Assembly (NCBI GenBank): GCA_002293475.1
Contig: DBDG01000003.1
Coordinates: 1-30,957, forward strand
Direction: 5' to 3'
Length of the DNA stretch: 30,957 nt
Source: Lachnospiraceae bacterium UBA938
GTDB taxonomy: Bacteria; Bacillota; Clostridia; Lachnospirales; Lachnospiraceae
Below are positions 1-7,965 of the stretch, in pieces (the first letter of the stretch is position 1; each line of letters opens with the position of its first letter). A program made the translations under genes and the position numbers. Under the pieces are notes generated by a model that saw only the letters and a program-made list of their open reading frames with translations, ran no database searches and was not told the origin of the DNA.

Positions 1-1014
1 CCATCAGCAACCCCGTCGCCATCGGCAACTCCGTCGCCGACAGCGACCCCATCGGCAACCCCGTCGGCATCCCCGTCCCCATCGGTTTCACCTTCGCCTA
101 CGGCGAAGCCGACAGCGACGCCCAATGATGCCAGAAAGGATACTAAGACCAAGCTAAAAGATAAAAGCGGCAATCAGCTTTATGTCCGGGATGATTCGGG
201 AAATTATGTAGAAGCCGTTTACGCTGACTATTACAGAAAGAGCTATTTTTATAAAAGAAATACCAAGACAACAGTAGAATACCGATATACCGGCTGGCAG
301 GTTTTGGACGGAAACACCTATTTCTTTGATAAGAACGGCAATAAAATAACCGGCAGCCAGATCATTCAAGGTGCCCAGTATTACTTTGAAAGCAACGGGG
401 CGCTCAGTAAGAGTTCCGGTAACTTGGGGATTGATGTATCTAAATGGAACGGCTCAATCAACTGGAATGCCGTAAAGAACGCCGGCATCTCTTTTGTAAT
501 CATACGCTGCGGCTACCGGGGCTCCAGTACGGGTGCAATGGTGGAGGATCCTACTTTCAGGGCGAATATTCAGGGAGCAACGGCAGCAGGGATCAGGGTA
601 GGCATTTACTTCTTTACCCAGGCAGTCAACGAAGTCGAGGCGATCGAGGAAGCCTCGATGGTACTGGGGCTGATCAGAGGCTATAATATATCTTATCCGA
701 TCTTCCTCGACGTGGAGGCTACAGCCGGCAATAACGGGCGGGCTGACGGTATCAGCAGGGATGTCCGGACAGCGGTATGCAAGGCTTTCTGCCAGACGAT
801 TCAGAACAGCGGGTATTCGGCGGGAATATATGCCAACAAGCACTGGCTTACCAGCTATATCAATGCCGGAAGCCTGAGCCAGTACAGAATATGGCTGGCA
901 CAATATGCCGCCGCGCCGACTTACAACGGCCCCTACAATATGTGGCAGTATTCTTCCAAGGGTTCCGTCAGTGGTATCAGCGGCAATGTTGACATGAACA
1001 TCAGTTATATTTAA
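1..1014 (+). CDS. GH25 lysozyme (muramidase) with cell-wall-binding-like repeats, 5' end missing
   Basis: Frame 1 is open from the first base to the TAA at 1012-1014, so the gene starts upstream of the window. The first ~125 bases encode a Pro/Ser/Thr/Ala-rich spacer of ATPS-type repeats, typical of flexible wall-spanning linkers. Bases ~160-420 encode aromatic/Gly repeats (GWQVLDGNTYFFDKNGNKI) like choline- or cell-wall-binding modules. Bases ~427-1014 encode a GH25 domain: it opens with GIDVSKWNG, contains the catalytic DxE pair in YPIFLDVEA and ends in the usual MWQYSSKG...VDMN strand. GH25 enzymes cut the MurNAc-GlcNAc bond of peptidoglycan. The protein is presumably secreted, but the signal peptide is out of view. 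The catalytic domain is a clear paralogue of the one at 3649-4923. Family sure; substrate and role inferred. Confidence 0.93.
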   Translation, partial: PSATPSPSATPSPTATPSATPSASPSPSVSPSPTAKPTATPNDARKDTKTKLKDKSGNQLYVRDDSGNYVEAVYADYYRKSYFYKRNTKTTVEYRYTGWQVLDGNTYFFDKNGNKITGSQIIQGAQYYFESNGALSKSSGNLGIDVSKWNGSINWNAVKNAGISFVIIRCGYRGSSTGAMVEDPTFRANIQGATAAGIRVGIYFFTQAVNEVEAIEEASMVLGLIRGYNISYPIFLDVEATAGNNGRADGISRDVRTAVCKAFCQTIQNSGYSAGIYANKHWLTSYINAGSLSQYRIWLAQYAAAPTYNGPYNMWQYSSKGSVSGISGNVDMNISYI

Positions 1015-1064
1015 TTGTTATAGATATATTTATTATTTCCATGACGTATTTAGGAGAGCAAAAT

Positions 1065-2144
1065 ATGAAAACATATCTGGTTACGGGGGGAGCAGGCTTT
1101 ATCGGTTCCAATTATATACACTATATGTTCCGGCAATACGGCGACGCCATCCGCATCATCAATGTGGATGCGCTAACCTATGCAGGCAACCTAGAGAATC
1201 TCAAAGGCGTAGCGGAAAGGGATAATTACACCTTTATTAAGGCGGATATATGTGACAAAGAAGCGATAGCGGCGATCTTTGCCGCCAACGATATTGACCG
1301 CGTGGTACATTTCGCAGCGGAAAGCCACGTGGACAGAAGCATCAGGAACCCTGAAGTATTTGTCCAGACCAATGTGCTGGGCACTTTGATCATGCTCAAC
1401 TGTGCGAAAAGTGCCTGGGAAAACCCCGACGGTACTTATCAGGAAGGGAAAAGATTCCTTCATGTGTCTACGGATGAAGTCTATGGCTCCCTCGAAGCGG
1501 ACGGGGCTTATTTCTACGAAACAACCCCTTATGATCCCCACAGTCCCTATTCAGCAAGCAAAGCAGGTTCTGACATGCTGGTAAGATCCTACATGGATAC
1601 CTATCATTTCCCGGCTAATATCACCAACTGCTCCAATAATTACGGCCCTTATCAGTTCCCAGAAAAGCTGGTTCCCCTGATGATCAACAATGCCCTACAG
1701 GGAAAAGCCCTTCCCGTCTATGGAGACGGCAGAAATGTCAGGGACTGGCTGTATGTGGAAGACCATGTCAAGGCTATCGACATGGTCCAGGAAAAAGGCC
1801 GTTTGTTTGAGACCTACAACATCGGCGGCCACAACGAGAAACAGAATATTGAAATCGTCCAGATTATCCTAGACACGCTTCTGGATATGCTTCCTGAACA
1901 AGATGCCAGAAGGCAATATATCAACCACGAACTGATCACCTATGTAGAAGACCGTAAAGGCCATGACCGGCGCTATGCGATTGCCCCCGACAAAATTAAG
2001 GCGGAAATCGGCTGGGAGCCGGAAACTATGTTCGGTGAGGGCATCCGCCGGACTATCCAATGGTATTTTGAACATGAAGAATGGATGAAACACGTGACCA
2101 GCGGAGACTACCAAAAATATTATGAAGAAGTGTATAAAGTATGA
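1065..2144 (+). CDS. rfbB: dTDP-glucose 4,6-dehydratase
   Basis: 359 aa, the usual RmlB length. It converts dTDP-glucose to dTDP-4-keto-6-deoxyglucose, the second step of dTDP-L-rhamnose synthesis, in the cytoplasm. Seen: N-terminal NAD-binding GGAGFIGSN (residues 8-16), the catalytic STDEVYG (Asp137, Glu138), the SDR pair YSASK (Tyr162, Lys166), and the family block NNYGPYQFPEKL. I chose the ATG at 1065 because AGGAGAG sits 6 bases upstream and the Rossmann motif then starts at the normal distance; an in-frame ATG at 1041 would add eight residues but lacks a good ribosome binding site. Its 3' end overlaps or touches the next small membrane gene. rmlA and rmlC follow within 3 kb, so the pathway assignment is firm. 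Confidence 0.97.
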   Translation: MKTYLVTGGAGFIGSNYIHYMFRQYGDAIRIINVDALTYAGNLENLKGVAERDNYTFIKADICDKEAIAAIFAANDIDRVVHFAAESHVDRSIRNPEVFVQTNVLGTLIMLNCAKSAWENPDGTYQEGKRFLHVSTDEVYGSLEADGAYFYETTPYDPHSPYSASKAGSDMLVRSYMDTYHFPANITNCSNNYGPYQFPEKLVPLMINNALQGKALPVYGDGRNVRDWLYVEDHVKAIDMVQEKGRLFETYNIGGHNEKQNIEIVQIILDTLLDMLPEQDARRQYINHELITYVEDRKGHDRRYAIAPDKIKAEIGWEPETMFGEGIRRTIQWYFEHEEWMKHVTSGDYQKYYEEVYKV

Positions 2145-2574
2145 CATGACCTATTATCTGCCGCTTATAATGACTGTTGTAGCGAATATTATCTATCATA
2201 TTGCCCAGAAATATACCTCGCATAAGATCAATCCCGTTTTTTCTCTGTTTGTCACCTATCTGGTGGCGACTGTGCTGACGGCGGTTCTCCTGCTTTTTTA
2301 CCGACATGAAAATTCCCTGAAGCAGAATATCCAAGAGATCAACTGGTCGACATTCCTGTTGGGACTGGCGCTTGTGGTGCTGGAGCTGGGTTATCTTCTG
2401 GTCTATCGGGTCGGGTGGAATATCAGTACGGCTTCGATTATTTCCAATATCTTGTTGACCATTGTCCTGATACCGATTGGGATGTTGCTGTTTAAGGAAA
2501 GGATTAGTTTGATCAATGTTCTTGGGATCGGGGTGAGTATAGTGGGGATTTTGTTGATTAATTATTCTGAGTGA
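2122..2574 (+). CDS. half-size DMT/EamA-type membrane protein
   Basis: 150 aa from the ATG at 2122 (142 aa if the in-frame ATG at 2146 is used; the start is undecided because no strong ribosome binding site is visible and the gene overlaps the end of rmlB). Four hydrophobic segments are evident and the C-terminus (FKERISLINVLGIGVSIVG) is the typical last helix pair of the drug/metabolite transporter superfamily. Half-size members work as dimers; relatives include small multidrug exporters and ArnE/ArnF-type undecaprenyl-phosphate-sugar flippase subunits. Its place between rmlB and rmlA suggests a job in moving a lipid-linked sugar or precursor across the membrane, but this is inference. Transported substrate unknown. 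Confidence 0.8.
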   Translation: MKKCIKYDMTYYLPLIMTVVANIIYHIAQKYTSHKINPVFSLFVTYLVATVLTAVLLLFYRHENSLKQNIQEINWSTFLLGLALVVLELGYLLVYRVGWNISTASIISNILLTIVLIPIGMLLFKERISLINVLGIGVSIVGILLINYSE

Positions 2575-2590
2575 GGGTCTAGACTCTAGA

Positions 2591-2624
2591 GTCATCATCA
2601 TATTGCCTAGGCGTCATCGGCTCC
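2591..2624 (+). repeat. dispersed 34-nt intergenic repeat, copy A
   Basis: These 34 bases match 18890-18923 in the same orientation at 30 of 34 positions by eye (shared cores TATTGCC and TCATCGGCTCC). Both copies lie in non-coding gaps. Copy A also supplies the left arm of the inverted repeat at 2616-2694. It is preceded by a 12-bp perfect palindrome (GACTCTAGAGTC, 2582-2593). Confidence 0.7.
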
Positions 2625-2694
2625 GGTTCCGGCTCCCGAAAATAAGTGTAGCTAAGACAACACTGATTTTCTCCCGCAAGGAACCGGAGCCGAT
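2616..2694 (+). terminator. 15-bp perfect inverted repeat, possible terminator or structured leader
   Basis: ATCGGCTCCGGTTCC at 2616-2630 is the exact reverse complement of 2680-2694, separated by 49 bases. The stem is GC-rich and very stable. It lies between the DMT gene and the rmlA promoter. The right arm is not followed by a strong T run, so a classical intrinsic terminator is not certain; a protein-binding site or mobile-element end is also possible. Confidence 0.5.
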
Positions 2695-2723
2695 TTACAA
2701 TCACTCCCATTTTGTGGTATACT
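2694..2723 (+). promoter_or_regulatory. sigma-A-type promoter for rmlA
   Basis: TTTACA (2694-2699) and TATACT (2718-2723) with an 18-bp spacer, about 70 bases before the rmlA ATG. The -35 starts at the last base of the inverted repeat, so hairpin and promoter are adjacent. Prediction by pattern only. Confidence 0.5.
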
Positions 2724-2789
2724 ACTGGTATTGCTCAGGTATTGCTTTACCTTGGCGGCAATAGATTACGATATGTTTCGGAGGTGTAC

Positions 2790-3659
2790 ATGAAAGGAAT
2801 TATCCTGGCCGGCGGTGCCGGAACGAGACTTTATCCCCTGACGAAGGCGGTCAGCAAGCAGATACTGCCGATCTATGATAAGCCGATGATTTACTATCCT
2901 TTGTCGATCCTGATGTTGGCTGATATCCGAGAAGTGCTGATTATCTCTACGCCCCGTGATACGCCGGTCTTTACCGAGCTGCTGGGAGACGGCAGCCAGC
3001 TGGGGATGCGTTTTGAATATGCTGTTCAGGAATATCCCCGTGGGCTGGCCGATGCATTTATTATTGGCGCTGATTTTATCGGCACGGATAGTGTGGCTTT
3101 GGTTCTGGGCGACAATATCTTTTATGGCCAGAGTTTTTCCAAGATGCTTAGAGAGGTAGCGTCCCGTGAGAGCGGCGCTACTATTTTTGGTTATTATGTG
3201 CGGGATCCCCGGGAATATGGCGTAGTTGAATTTGATGATAAGGGCAAAGCGCTTTCCATTGAAGAGAAGCCCCGGCATCCTAAGAGTAATTATGCTGTTC
3301 CCGGCCTTTATTTTTATGATAATAAGGTGGTGGGGGTAGCCGCCAATATCAGGCCGTCCGCCCGGGGTGAAATAGAAATAACCAGTGTCAATAACGAGTA
3401 TCTGCGGCGTGGCGAGTTGCGGGTCGAGACTTTAGGACGTGGTTTTGCCTGGCTGGATACCGGCAACCATGATTCCTTGTTGGATGCGGCGGATTTTGTG
3501 GCAGCCTTTCAGAAAAGGCAGGGACTTTATATTTCCTGTGTCGAGGAAATTGCCTATAAACGAGGATTCATAACGAAAGAACAATTAGTCAGCCTAGCAG
3601 AACCGCTGCTCAAAACCGATTATGGTAAATATATGATCGAGGTTGCCAATGGACTCTAG
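2790..3659 (+). CDS. rfbA: glucose-1-phosphate thymidylyltransferase
   Basis: 289 aa, the normal RmlA length. It makes dTDP-glucose from dTTP and glucose-1-phosphate, the first step to dTDP-L-rhamnose. Seen: nucleotide-binding GGAGTRLYPLT (8-18), SKQILPIYDKPMIYYPLS, the metal-binding GDNIFYG (107-113), EEKP, and WLDTGNHDSL near the end. The ATG at 2790 is chosen because GGAGGTG lies 3-4 bases upstream and the GG-rich motif begins at residue 8; upstream in-frame codons back to 2712 overlap the promoter. The gene has its own promoter although rmlB lies before it. Its last 11 bases overlap the start of the lysozyme gene, implying translational coupling. Glucose-1-phosphate could come from the phosphoglucomutase at 14419. 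Confidence 0.97.
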   Translation: MKGIILAGGAGTRLYPLTKAVSKQILPIYDKPMIYYPLSILMLADIREVLIISTPRDTPVFTELLGDGSQLGMRFEYAVQEYPRGLADAFIIGADFIGTDSVALVLGDNIFYGQSFSKMLREVASRESGATIFGYYVRDPREYGVVEFDDKGKALSIEEKPRHPKSNYAVPGLYFYDNKVVGVAANIRPSARGEIEITSVNNEYLRRGELRVETLGRGFAWLDTGNHDSLLDAADFVAAFQKRQGLYISCVEEIAYKRGFITKEQLVSLAEPLLKTDYGKYMIEVANGL

Positions 3660-4923
3660 ATTAATCAGAAATGCGATCATGGTTTCACTATGTATGACGG
3701 TGATCATCCTTCTGGCGGTGATCATCGGCAACTGGACGGATATCAAAGCCCGTTACGGTATTTCAGGACAAGACGGTGGTCAAGCTGTGGCGGAAGCAAG
3801 CCCGGAAGGGGAGATTTCGCCTCCGGCGGCCGGCCAAGTCGGTTCCGACCTGAGGGGATTTATGTCGGATGCTTCCTTTTTTGATAAGGAGGCCATGCGA
3901 GAGAGCCAGATATCCGTTACCTATGGCAGAACCGCCTCCTTGATCTTAAGTTCTGCCGAAAAGGATCTGAAGATCCACATCGTAGATATTCTTGGGAAAA
4001 ATATCAAAGGCGAGGAATTTAGTGTTACCGTTGAAGGGGTAGGCGACTACAAGGACAGCGATAAGGACGGCATTATTTATGTAAAGCCGCTGCGCGCCGG
4101 AGAATATAGCGTGCGGCTGCATCCCCTTGCGGGCTTCATCACCCCTGATGAGCCTTCGGTAATCAATGTCAAGCAGACAATTGAATATGTGGCCCTGAAT
4201 GCCATCGACCTGATCATCCTGACCGAAGATGACATCGACACGACCAAGGAAGATACCGCCAATAAAACTGCCGAAGCTGACCGCGACGCAACCGAACAGA
4301 CAGAAGGAACTGCTCCCCGGGCAGGTGCCAAAAGAGGCATTGATGTCTCTAAGTGGAACAGGGAAATCGACTGGGACAAGGTAAAAGCGGCCGGAGTGGA
4401 ATTTGCCATTATCCGGGTGGGTTACCGCGGTTATACATCCGGCTCCCTCATCATGGATCCCTATTTTGAAGCCAATATGCGGGGCGCTACCAATGCCGGC
4501 ATCCCTATCGGCGTGTATTTTTTCTCTCAGGCGATAACTCCCCTAGAAGCTGTGGAAGAAGCCAGTATGGTAATTGAGCTGTGTGATAATTATTACCTGA
4601 ACTATCCGATCTTCCTAGACAGCGAAAGCACCGGAGCCAATGGCCGTGCCGATAACCTGAGCGCTGAAAAACGTACTGAACTGAGTATCGCTTTTATGGA
4701 AACTATCCAAAATGCCGGATATGAAGCCGGTATCTACGGAGCACGCAACTGGTTCGGCAACAATCTCCTGATGGATCAGCTGGGTGATTACATTATTTGG
4801 CTGGCCGAATATCGTGAGGTGCCCATTTATCAAGGTTACTATCATATGTGGCAGTACAGCTCCAAGGGAAGCATCGACGGAATAGACGGCAATGTCGATC
4901 TGAATATCAGTTACTTGGATTAG
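3649..4923 (+). CDS. membrane-anchored GH25 lysozyme
   Basis: 424 aa. Residues ~8-27 form one N-terminal transmembrane or uncleaved signal segment. Residues ~85-190 look like one or two beta-sandwich modules, followed by an acidic Thr/Glu-rich linker (~195-225). From about residue 230 a GH25 domain runs to the end: GIDVSKWN, the catalytic DxE in YPIFLDSES, and MWQYSSKGS...VDLN. The active-site acids are kept, so it should cleave peptidoglycan from outside the membrane. The ATG at 3649 is preferred (GAGG six bases upstream); a TTG at 3643 is in frame but too close to that site. It overlaps rmlA by 11 bases and is followed by rmlC, so it is built into the rhamnose operon. It may open the wall for polymer export or attachment; this is inference. 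Confidence 0.92.
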   Translation: MDSRLIRNAIMVSLCMTVIILLAVIIGNWTDIKARYGISGQDGGQAVAEASPEGEISPPAAGQVGSDLRGFMSDASFFDKEAMRESQISVTYGRTASLILSSAEKDLKIHIVDILGKNIKGEEFSVTVEGVGDYKDSDKDGIIYVKPLRAGEYSVRLHPLAGFITPDEPSVINVKQTIEYVALNAIDLIILTEDDIDTTKEDTANKTAEADRDATEQTEGTAPRAGAKRGIDVSKWNREIDWDKVKAAGVEFAIIRVGYRGYTSGSLIMDPYFEANMRGATNAGIPIGVYFFSQAITPLEAVEEASMVIELCDNYYLNYPIFLDSESTGANGRADNLSAEKRTELSIAFMETIQNAGYEAGIYGARNWFGNNLLMDQLGDYIIWLAEYREVPIYQGYYHMWQYSSKGSIDGIDGNVDLNISYLD

Positions 4924-4930
4924 AATATAA

Positions 4931-4966
4931 TATTGGATCAGAATCGAGTATTTGATCAGTATAGAG
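4931..4966 (+). repeat. imperfect 18-bp tandem duplication in the linker before rmlC
   Basis: 4931-4948 and 4949-4966 are two 18-bp units sharing TATT.GATCAG...GAG; decaying pieces (TATC.) continue to the rmlC ribosome binding site. The linker is AT-rich and non-coding. Confidence 0.6.
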
Positions 4967-5000
4967 TATCATAATAGTGTATCAGAAAGGAAATACAGCC

Positions 5001-5543
5001 ATGGGAAAAATAACTGTAGCGACATGCCATATCGAAGGACTGAAAGTAATCGCCCCCCAAGTCTTTGCCGACCAGCGCGGCTATTTTATGGAGACCTACA
5101 ACTATAACGATTTTAAGGAAGCCGGGATTGACTGTGTCTTTGTCCAGGACAATCAGTCAGCCTCCATGAAAGGCGTGTTGCGGGGGCTTCACTTCCAGAT
5201 CAGCCATCCCCAGGACAAACTGGTGAGGGTCTTAAGCGGCGCAGTGTACGACGTTGCGGTAGACCTGCGGCTGGATTCGCCGACATACGGACAGTGGCAC
5301 GGGGTACATCTGTCGGCGGAGAACCACAAGCAGTTTTTTATCCCGAAGAATTTTGCCCACGGTTTTCTGGTTCTTTCGGAGTATGCTGAATTTGCGTATA
5401 AATGCACCGAATTTTATCATCCTAATGATGAGGGAGGGCTGTTATACAATGATCCTGATATCGGTGTGGAGTGGCCGGTGCCGGAAGGCATGGAAGTGAT
5501 ACTGTCAGAGAGGGATAAGCAATGGAAGGGACTGAAGGGATGA
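5001..5543 (+). CDS. rfbC: dTDP-4-dehydrorhamnose 3,5-epimerase
   Basis: 180 aa, the standard RmlC length, a cytoplasmic cupin dimer. It epimerises C3 and C5 of dTDP-4-keto-6-deoxyglucose. Seen: RGYFMETY (26-33), VQDNQSAS, the signature RGLHFQ (His64), IPKNFAHGF (His120), FAYKC (Tyr133) and a C-terminal SERDKQW with Asp172; His64/Tyr133/Asp172 correspond to the usual active-site residues. The ATG at 5001 has AGAAAGGA upstream; an in-frame ATG at 4977 would add eight residues without a ribosome binding site. The 3' end overlaps the Wzm gene by 22 bases. The last enzyme of the route, RmlD reductase, is not in the window. Confidence 0.96.
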   Translation: MGKITVATCHIEGLKVIAPQVFADQRGYFMETYNYNDFKEAGIDCVFVQDNQSASMKGVLRGLHFQISHPQDKLVRVLSGAVYDVAVDLRLDSPTYGQWHGVHLSAENHKQFFIPKNFAHGFLVLSEYAEFAYKCTEFYHPNDEGGLLYNDPDIGVEWPVPEGMEVILSERDKQWKGLKG

Positions 5544-6562
5544 AAACCAGATTAAACGGCCCCCAAAAGAAACGTTCAGACGCCGGCAAGTGGAAAAAGA
5601 TCATTTTGTTCACTGTCGTCTGCTGCGCCCTAGCGGCGCTCATCCTGTTTCACCGCAACCCGCTGGCGGACCCGGAAACTGAGCGCCTTAAAAAGATCTG
5701 CGCATTTTTGCTGCTGGGGCTGGCCTGCTTTATCTTCGGCGTTTACTATGACCGTTTAACGATACTGCCGAAGGAGCTCTGGCAGAGCCGGAAGCTGATC
5801 TGGAAGCTGGCCAAAAATGACTTTAAAAAACGTTATGCCGGCTCTTATCTGGGCTTTGTCTGGGCCATGGTACAGCCGGTCGTGACGGTGCTCATGTACT
5901 GGATCGTTTTTGACAAGGTGTTTGATACCCGGAGCCAGCTAGTGGCGGGGGGCATTGAGGTTCCTTATGTGCTATATCTGACGGCAGGCTTGGTGCCGTG
6001 GTTTTATTTTCAGGAAACGCTGGTAAATGGGACGATGGCACTGCTTGAATACAACTATCTGGTCAAAAAGGTTGTGTTCAACATCAGCATCTTGCCGATT
6101 ATCAAATTGATTGCGGCGACCGTGATCCATGTGTTTTTTATGGTGGTCCTGGTGGCAGTGTCGGTTGGCTATGGTTATTATCCGGGTATTCATACCCTGC
6201 AGCTGATCTATTACAGCTTATGCCTGTTTTTGCTGGTGCTGGCGATGAGTTACCTGAGCTGTGCCATAGTGGTGTTTTTCCGGGATCTGGCCCAGATCAT
6301 CAACATTGCTTTGCAGATCGGGATGTGGGCGACGCCGATACTGTGGGATATTTCCGTAGTGCCGGATGGACTGAAGCCTTTTTTTAAGCTGAATCCTTTG
6401 GTTTATATCGTGGAAGGGTTCCGAAATGCGGTCTATGGCGATCTGTGGTTTTTTGATCATTTTTATTCTTCTACCTATTTCTGGATTGTCACGGTGATGA
6501 TGTTCTGCATCGGGTCGCTGGTGTTTAAGAGGCTGAGGCCGCATTTTGCGGATGTATTATAA
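5522..6562 (+). CDS. ABC-2 type polysaccharide export permease (Wzm-like)
   Basis: 346 aa integral membrane protein. From residue ~95 it is a typical O-antigen/teichoic-acid permease: amphipathic KNDFKKRYAGSYLGFVWAM, then six membrane spans and a C-terminal ISVVPDGLKPFFKLNPLVY motif, as in Wzm, TagG and RfbA-type permeases. Unlike the usual ~260-aa protein it carries about 80 extra N-terminal residues with two further hydrophobic segments (~27-43 and ~59-75). It should pair with the ATPase encoded just downstream to flip a finished undecaprenyl-linked glycan. The ATG at 5522 has GAGAGGG seven bases upstream; it overlaps rmlC. An alternative ATG at 5540 is possible but sits against its purine stretch. 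Confidence 0.93.
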   Translation: MEGTEGMKTRLNGPQKKRSDAGKWKKIILFTVVCCALAALILFHRNPLADPETERLKKICAFLLLGLACFIFGVYYDRLTILPKELWQSRKLIWKLAKNDFKKRYAGSYLGFVWAMVQPVVTVLMYWIVFDKVFDTRSQLVAGGIEVPYVLYLTAGLVPWFYFQETLVNGTMALLEYNYLVKKVVFNISILPIIKLIAATVIHVFFMVVLVAVSVGYGYYPGIHTLQLIYYSLCLFLLVLAMSYLSCAIVVFFRDLAQIINIALQIGMWATPILWDISVVPDGLKPFFKLNPLVYIVEGFRNAVYGDLWFFDHFYSSTYFWIVTVMMFCIGSLVFKRLRPHFADVL

Positions 6563-6645
6563 TAGATGTTTGATTTACGGTGCCTTTGGAATCAGTGATT
6601 AGGACACCGGGAATGATCAGTAATGATTGGGAAATGAGGACGGAT

Positions 6646-7962
6646 ATGACGGACGACAGGAAAGAGGCAATTCAGATACAGGGGCTTCAGAAGATTTACA
6701 GGCTGTATGATAAGCCTTCCGACCGTATGAAAGAGGCACTTGGGCTGGCTAGGAAAAAGAAGTACAAGGAGCACTATGCTTTAAAAGGGCTGGATCTGAC
6801 GGTACATCAAGGGGAGACGATCGGCATTATCGGTACCAACGGGGCAGGAAAGTCCACCCTTCTTAAGATTATAACCGGGGTACTGAGCCCCAGCGGCGGA
6901 AAAGTGCAGGTAAACGGGCGTATTTCTGCGCTTTTGGAGTTGGGCGCAGGTTTTAATATGGAATATAACGGGATTGAAAATGTATATCTGAACGGCACCA
7001 TGATGGGATTTTCCGAGCAGGAAATCGATGCCAAGAAAGATGCCATCCTGGAATTTGCCGATATCGGGGAATATGCCTATCAGCCGGTGAAGACTTATTC
7101 CAGCGGGATGTTTGTGCGGCTTGCTTTTGCGGTGGCCATCAATATTGAGCCGGAGATACTGATCGTGGATGAGGCGCTTTCGGTAGGCGACGTGTTTTTT
7201 CAGGCAAAGTGCTATCACAAATTCGACGAGTTCCGACAGATGGGTAAGACCATCCTGTTTGTCAGCCATGACCTGAGCAGCATCAGTAAATACTGCGACC
7301 GGGTCATCTTGCTGCATAGCGGGGAAAAACTGGGGGAAGGCGCGCCCAAGGAAATGATCGATGTTTATAAACAGGTTCTGGTCGGGCAGTATATGCCGGA
7401 AAGAAATGAGTCCTTGCATTTTGCGGTGGGTGGTCAGGCAGAGCCCGTAACCGGGGCGGCCGGGCAGGACGGCAACGGGAGTCGCGAAGGAGCCGCCAGA
7501 ATCAATCCGGAGGTTCTGGAATATGGGTCAAAAGAAGCGGAAATTGTTGAATATCATATCTGTGACGACCAGGGTAGCCATGTCAACGCGGTCATGAAAG
7601 GTCACGAATTCGGGATACATATGACGGTGCGTTTTCATGCGCCGCTCGCAGCACCTATTTTTGCCTTTACGGTAAAAAACAGCAAAGGTACGGAAATCAC
7701 GGGAACCAATTCGATGGTAGAAAAGGCGTTCCTTCAGGGTGTACCGGCCGGAGCGGTCAAGGAGGTTGCCTTTAAACAGGTCATGGACCTGCAGGGCGGG
7801 GAGTATCTGCTTTCCCTTGGGGTGACCGGTTTTGAAAAAGATGAATTCAAGGTTTATCACCGGCTGTATGATATTATGCACATATCCGTTATTTCTGACA
7901 AGGACACGGTCGGGTACTATGACTGCAATTCGACGGTGACGGTAACGGACGGAGAGGAGTAG
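6646..7962 (+). CDS. ABC polysaccharide exporter ATPase with C-terminal substrate-recognition domain (Wzt-like)
   Basis: 438 aa. Residues 1-~245 are an ABC ATPase: Walker A GTNGAGKST (63-71), signature YSSGM (151-155), Walker B ILIVDEAL (171-178), H-loop SHD (207-209). Residues ~290-438 are a beta-sandwich of the Wzt C-terminal type, joined by a Gly/Ala-rich linker. In E. coli O8/O9a this extra domain reads the chemical cap at the non-reducing end and so allows only finished chains to be exported. ATPases of teichoic-acid type without recognition do not need it, so its presence argues for a capped polymer. The ATG at 6646 has GAGGA 5 bases upstream; a GTG at 6580 would extend the protein by 22 non-conserved residues. 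Ends 3 bases before the next gene. Confidence 0.93.
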   Translation: MTDDRKEAIQIQGLQKIYRLYDKPSDRMKEALGLARKKKYKEHYALKGLDLTVHQGETIGIIGTNGAGKSTLLKIITGVLSPSGGKVQVNGRISALLELGAGFNMEYNGIENVYLNGTMMGFSEQEIDAKKDAILEFADIGEYAYQPVKTYSSGMFVRLAFAVAINIEPEILIVDEALSVGDVFFQAKCYHKFDEFRQMGKTILFVSHDLSSISKYCDRVILLHSGEKLGEGAPKEMIDVYKQVLVGQYMPERNESLHFAVGGQAEPVTGAAGQDGNGSREGAARINPEVLEYGSKEAEIVEYHICDDQGSHVNAVMKGHEFGIHMTVRFHAPLAAPIFAFTVKNSKGTEITGTNSMVEKAFLQGVPAGAVKEVAFKQVMDLQGGEYLLSLGVTGFEKDEFKVYHRLYDIMHISVISDKDTVGYYDCNSTVTVTDGEE

Positions 7963-7965
7963 GAG

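Noticed and set aside
2053..2601. Minus-strand 182-codon frame across rmlB end and the DMT gene
   Set aside because: Gln/His/Arg-rich shadow of a hydrophobic membrane protein; no ribosome binding site.
6781..7419. Minus-strand 212-codon frame
   Set aside because: Opposite the ABC ATPase domain of the Wzt-like gene; no start signal and no recognisable domain.
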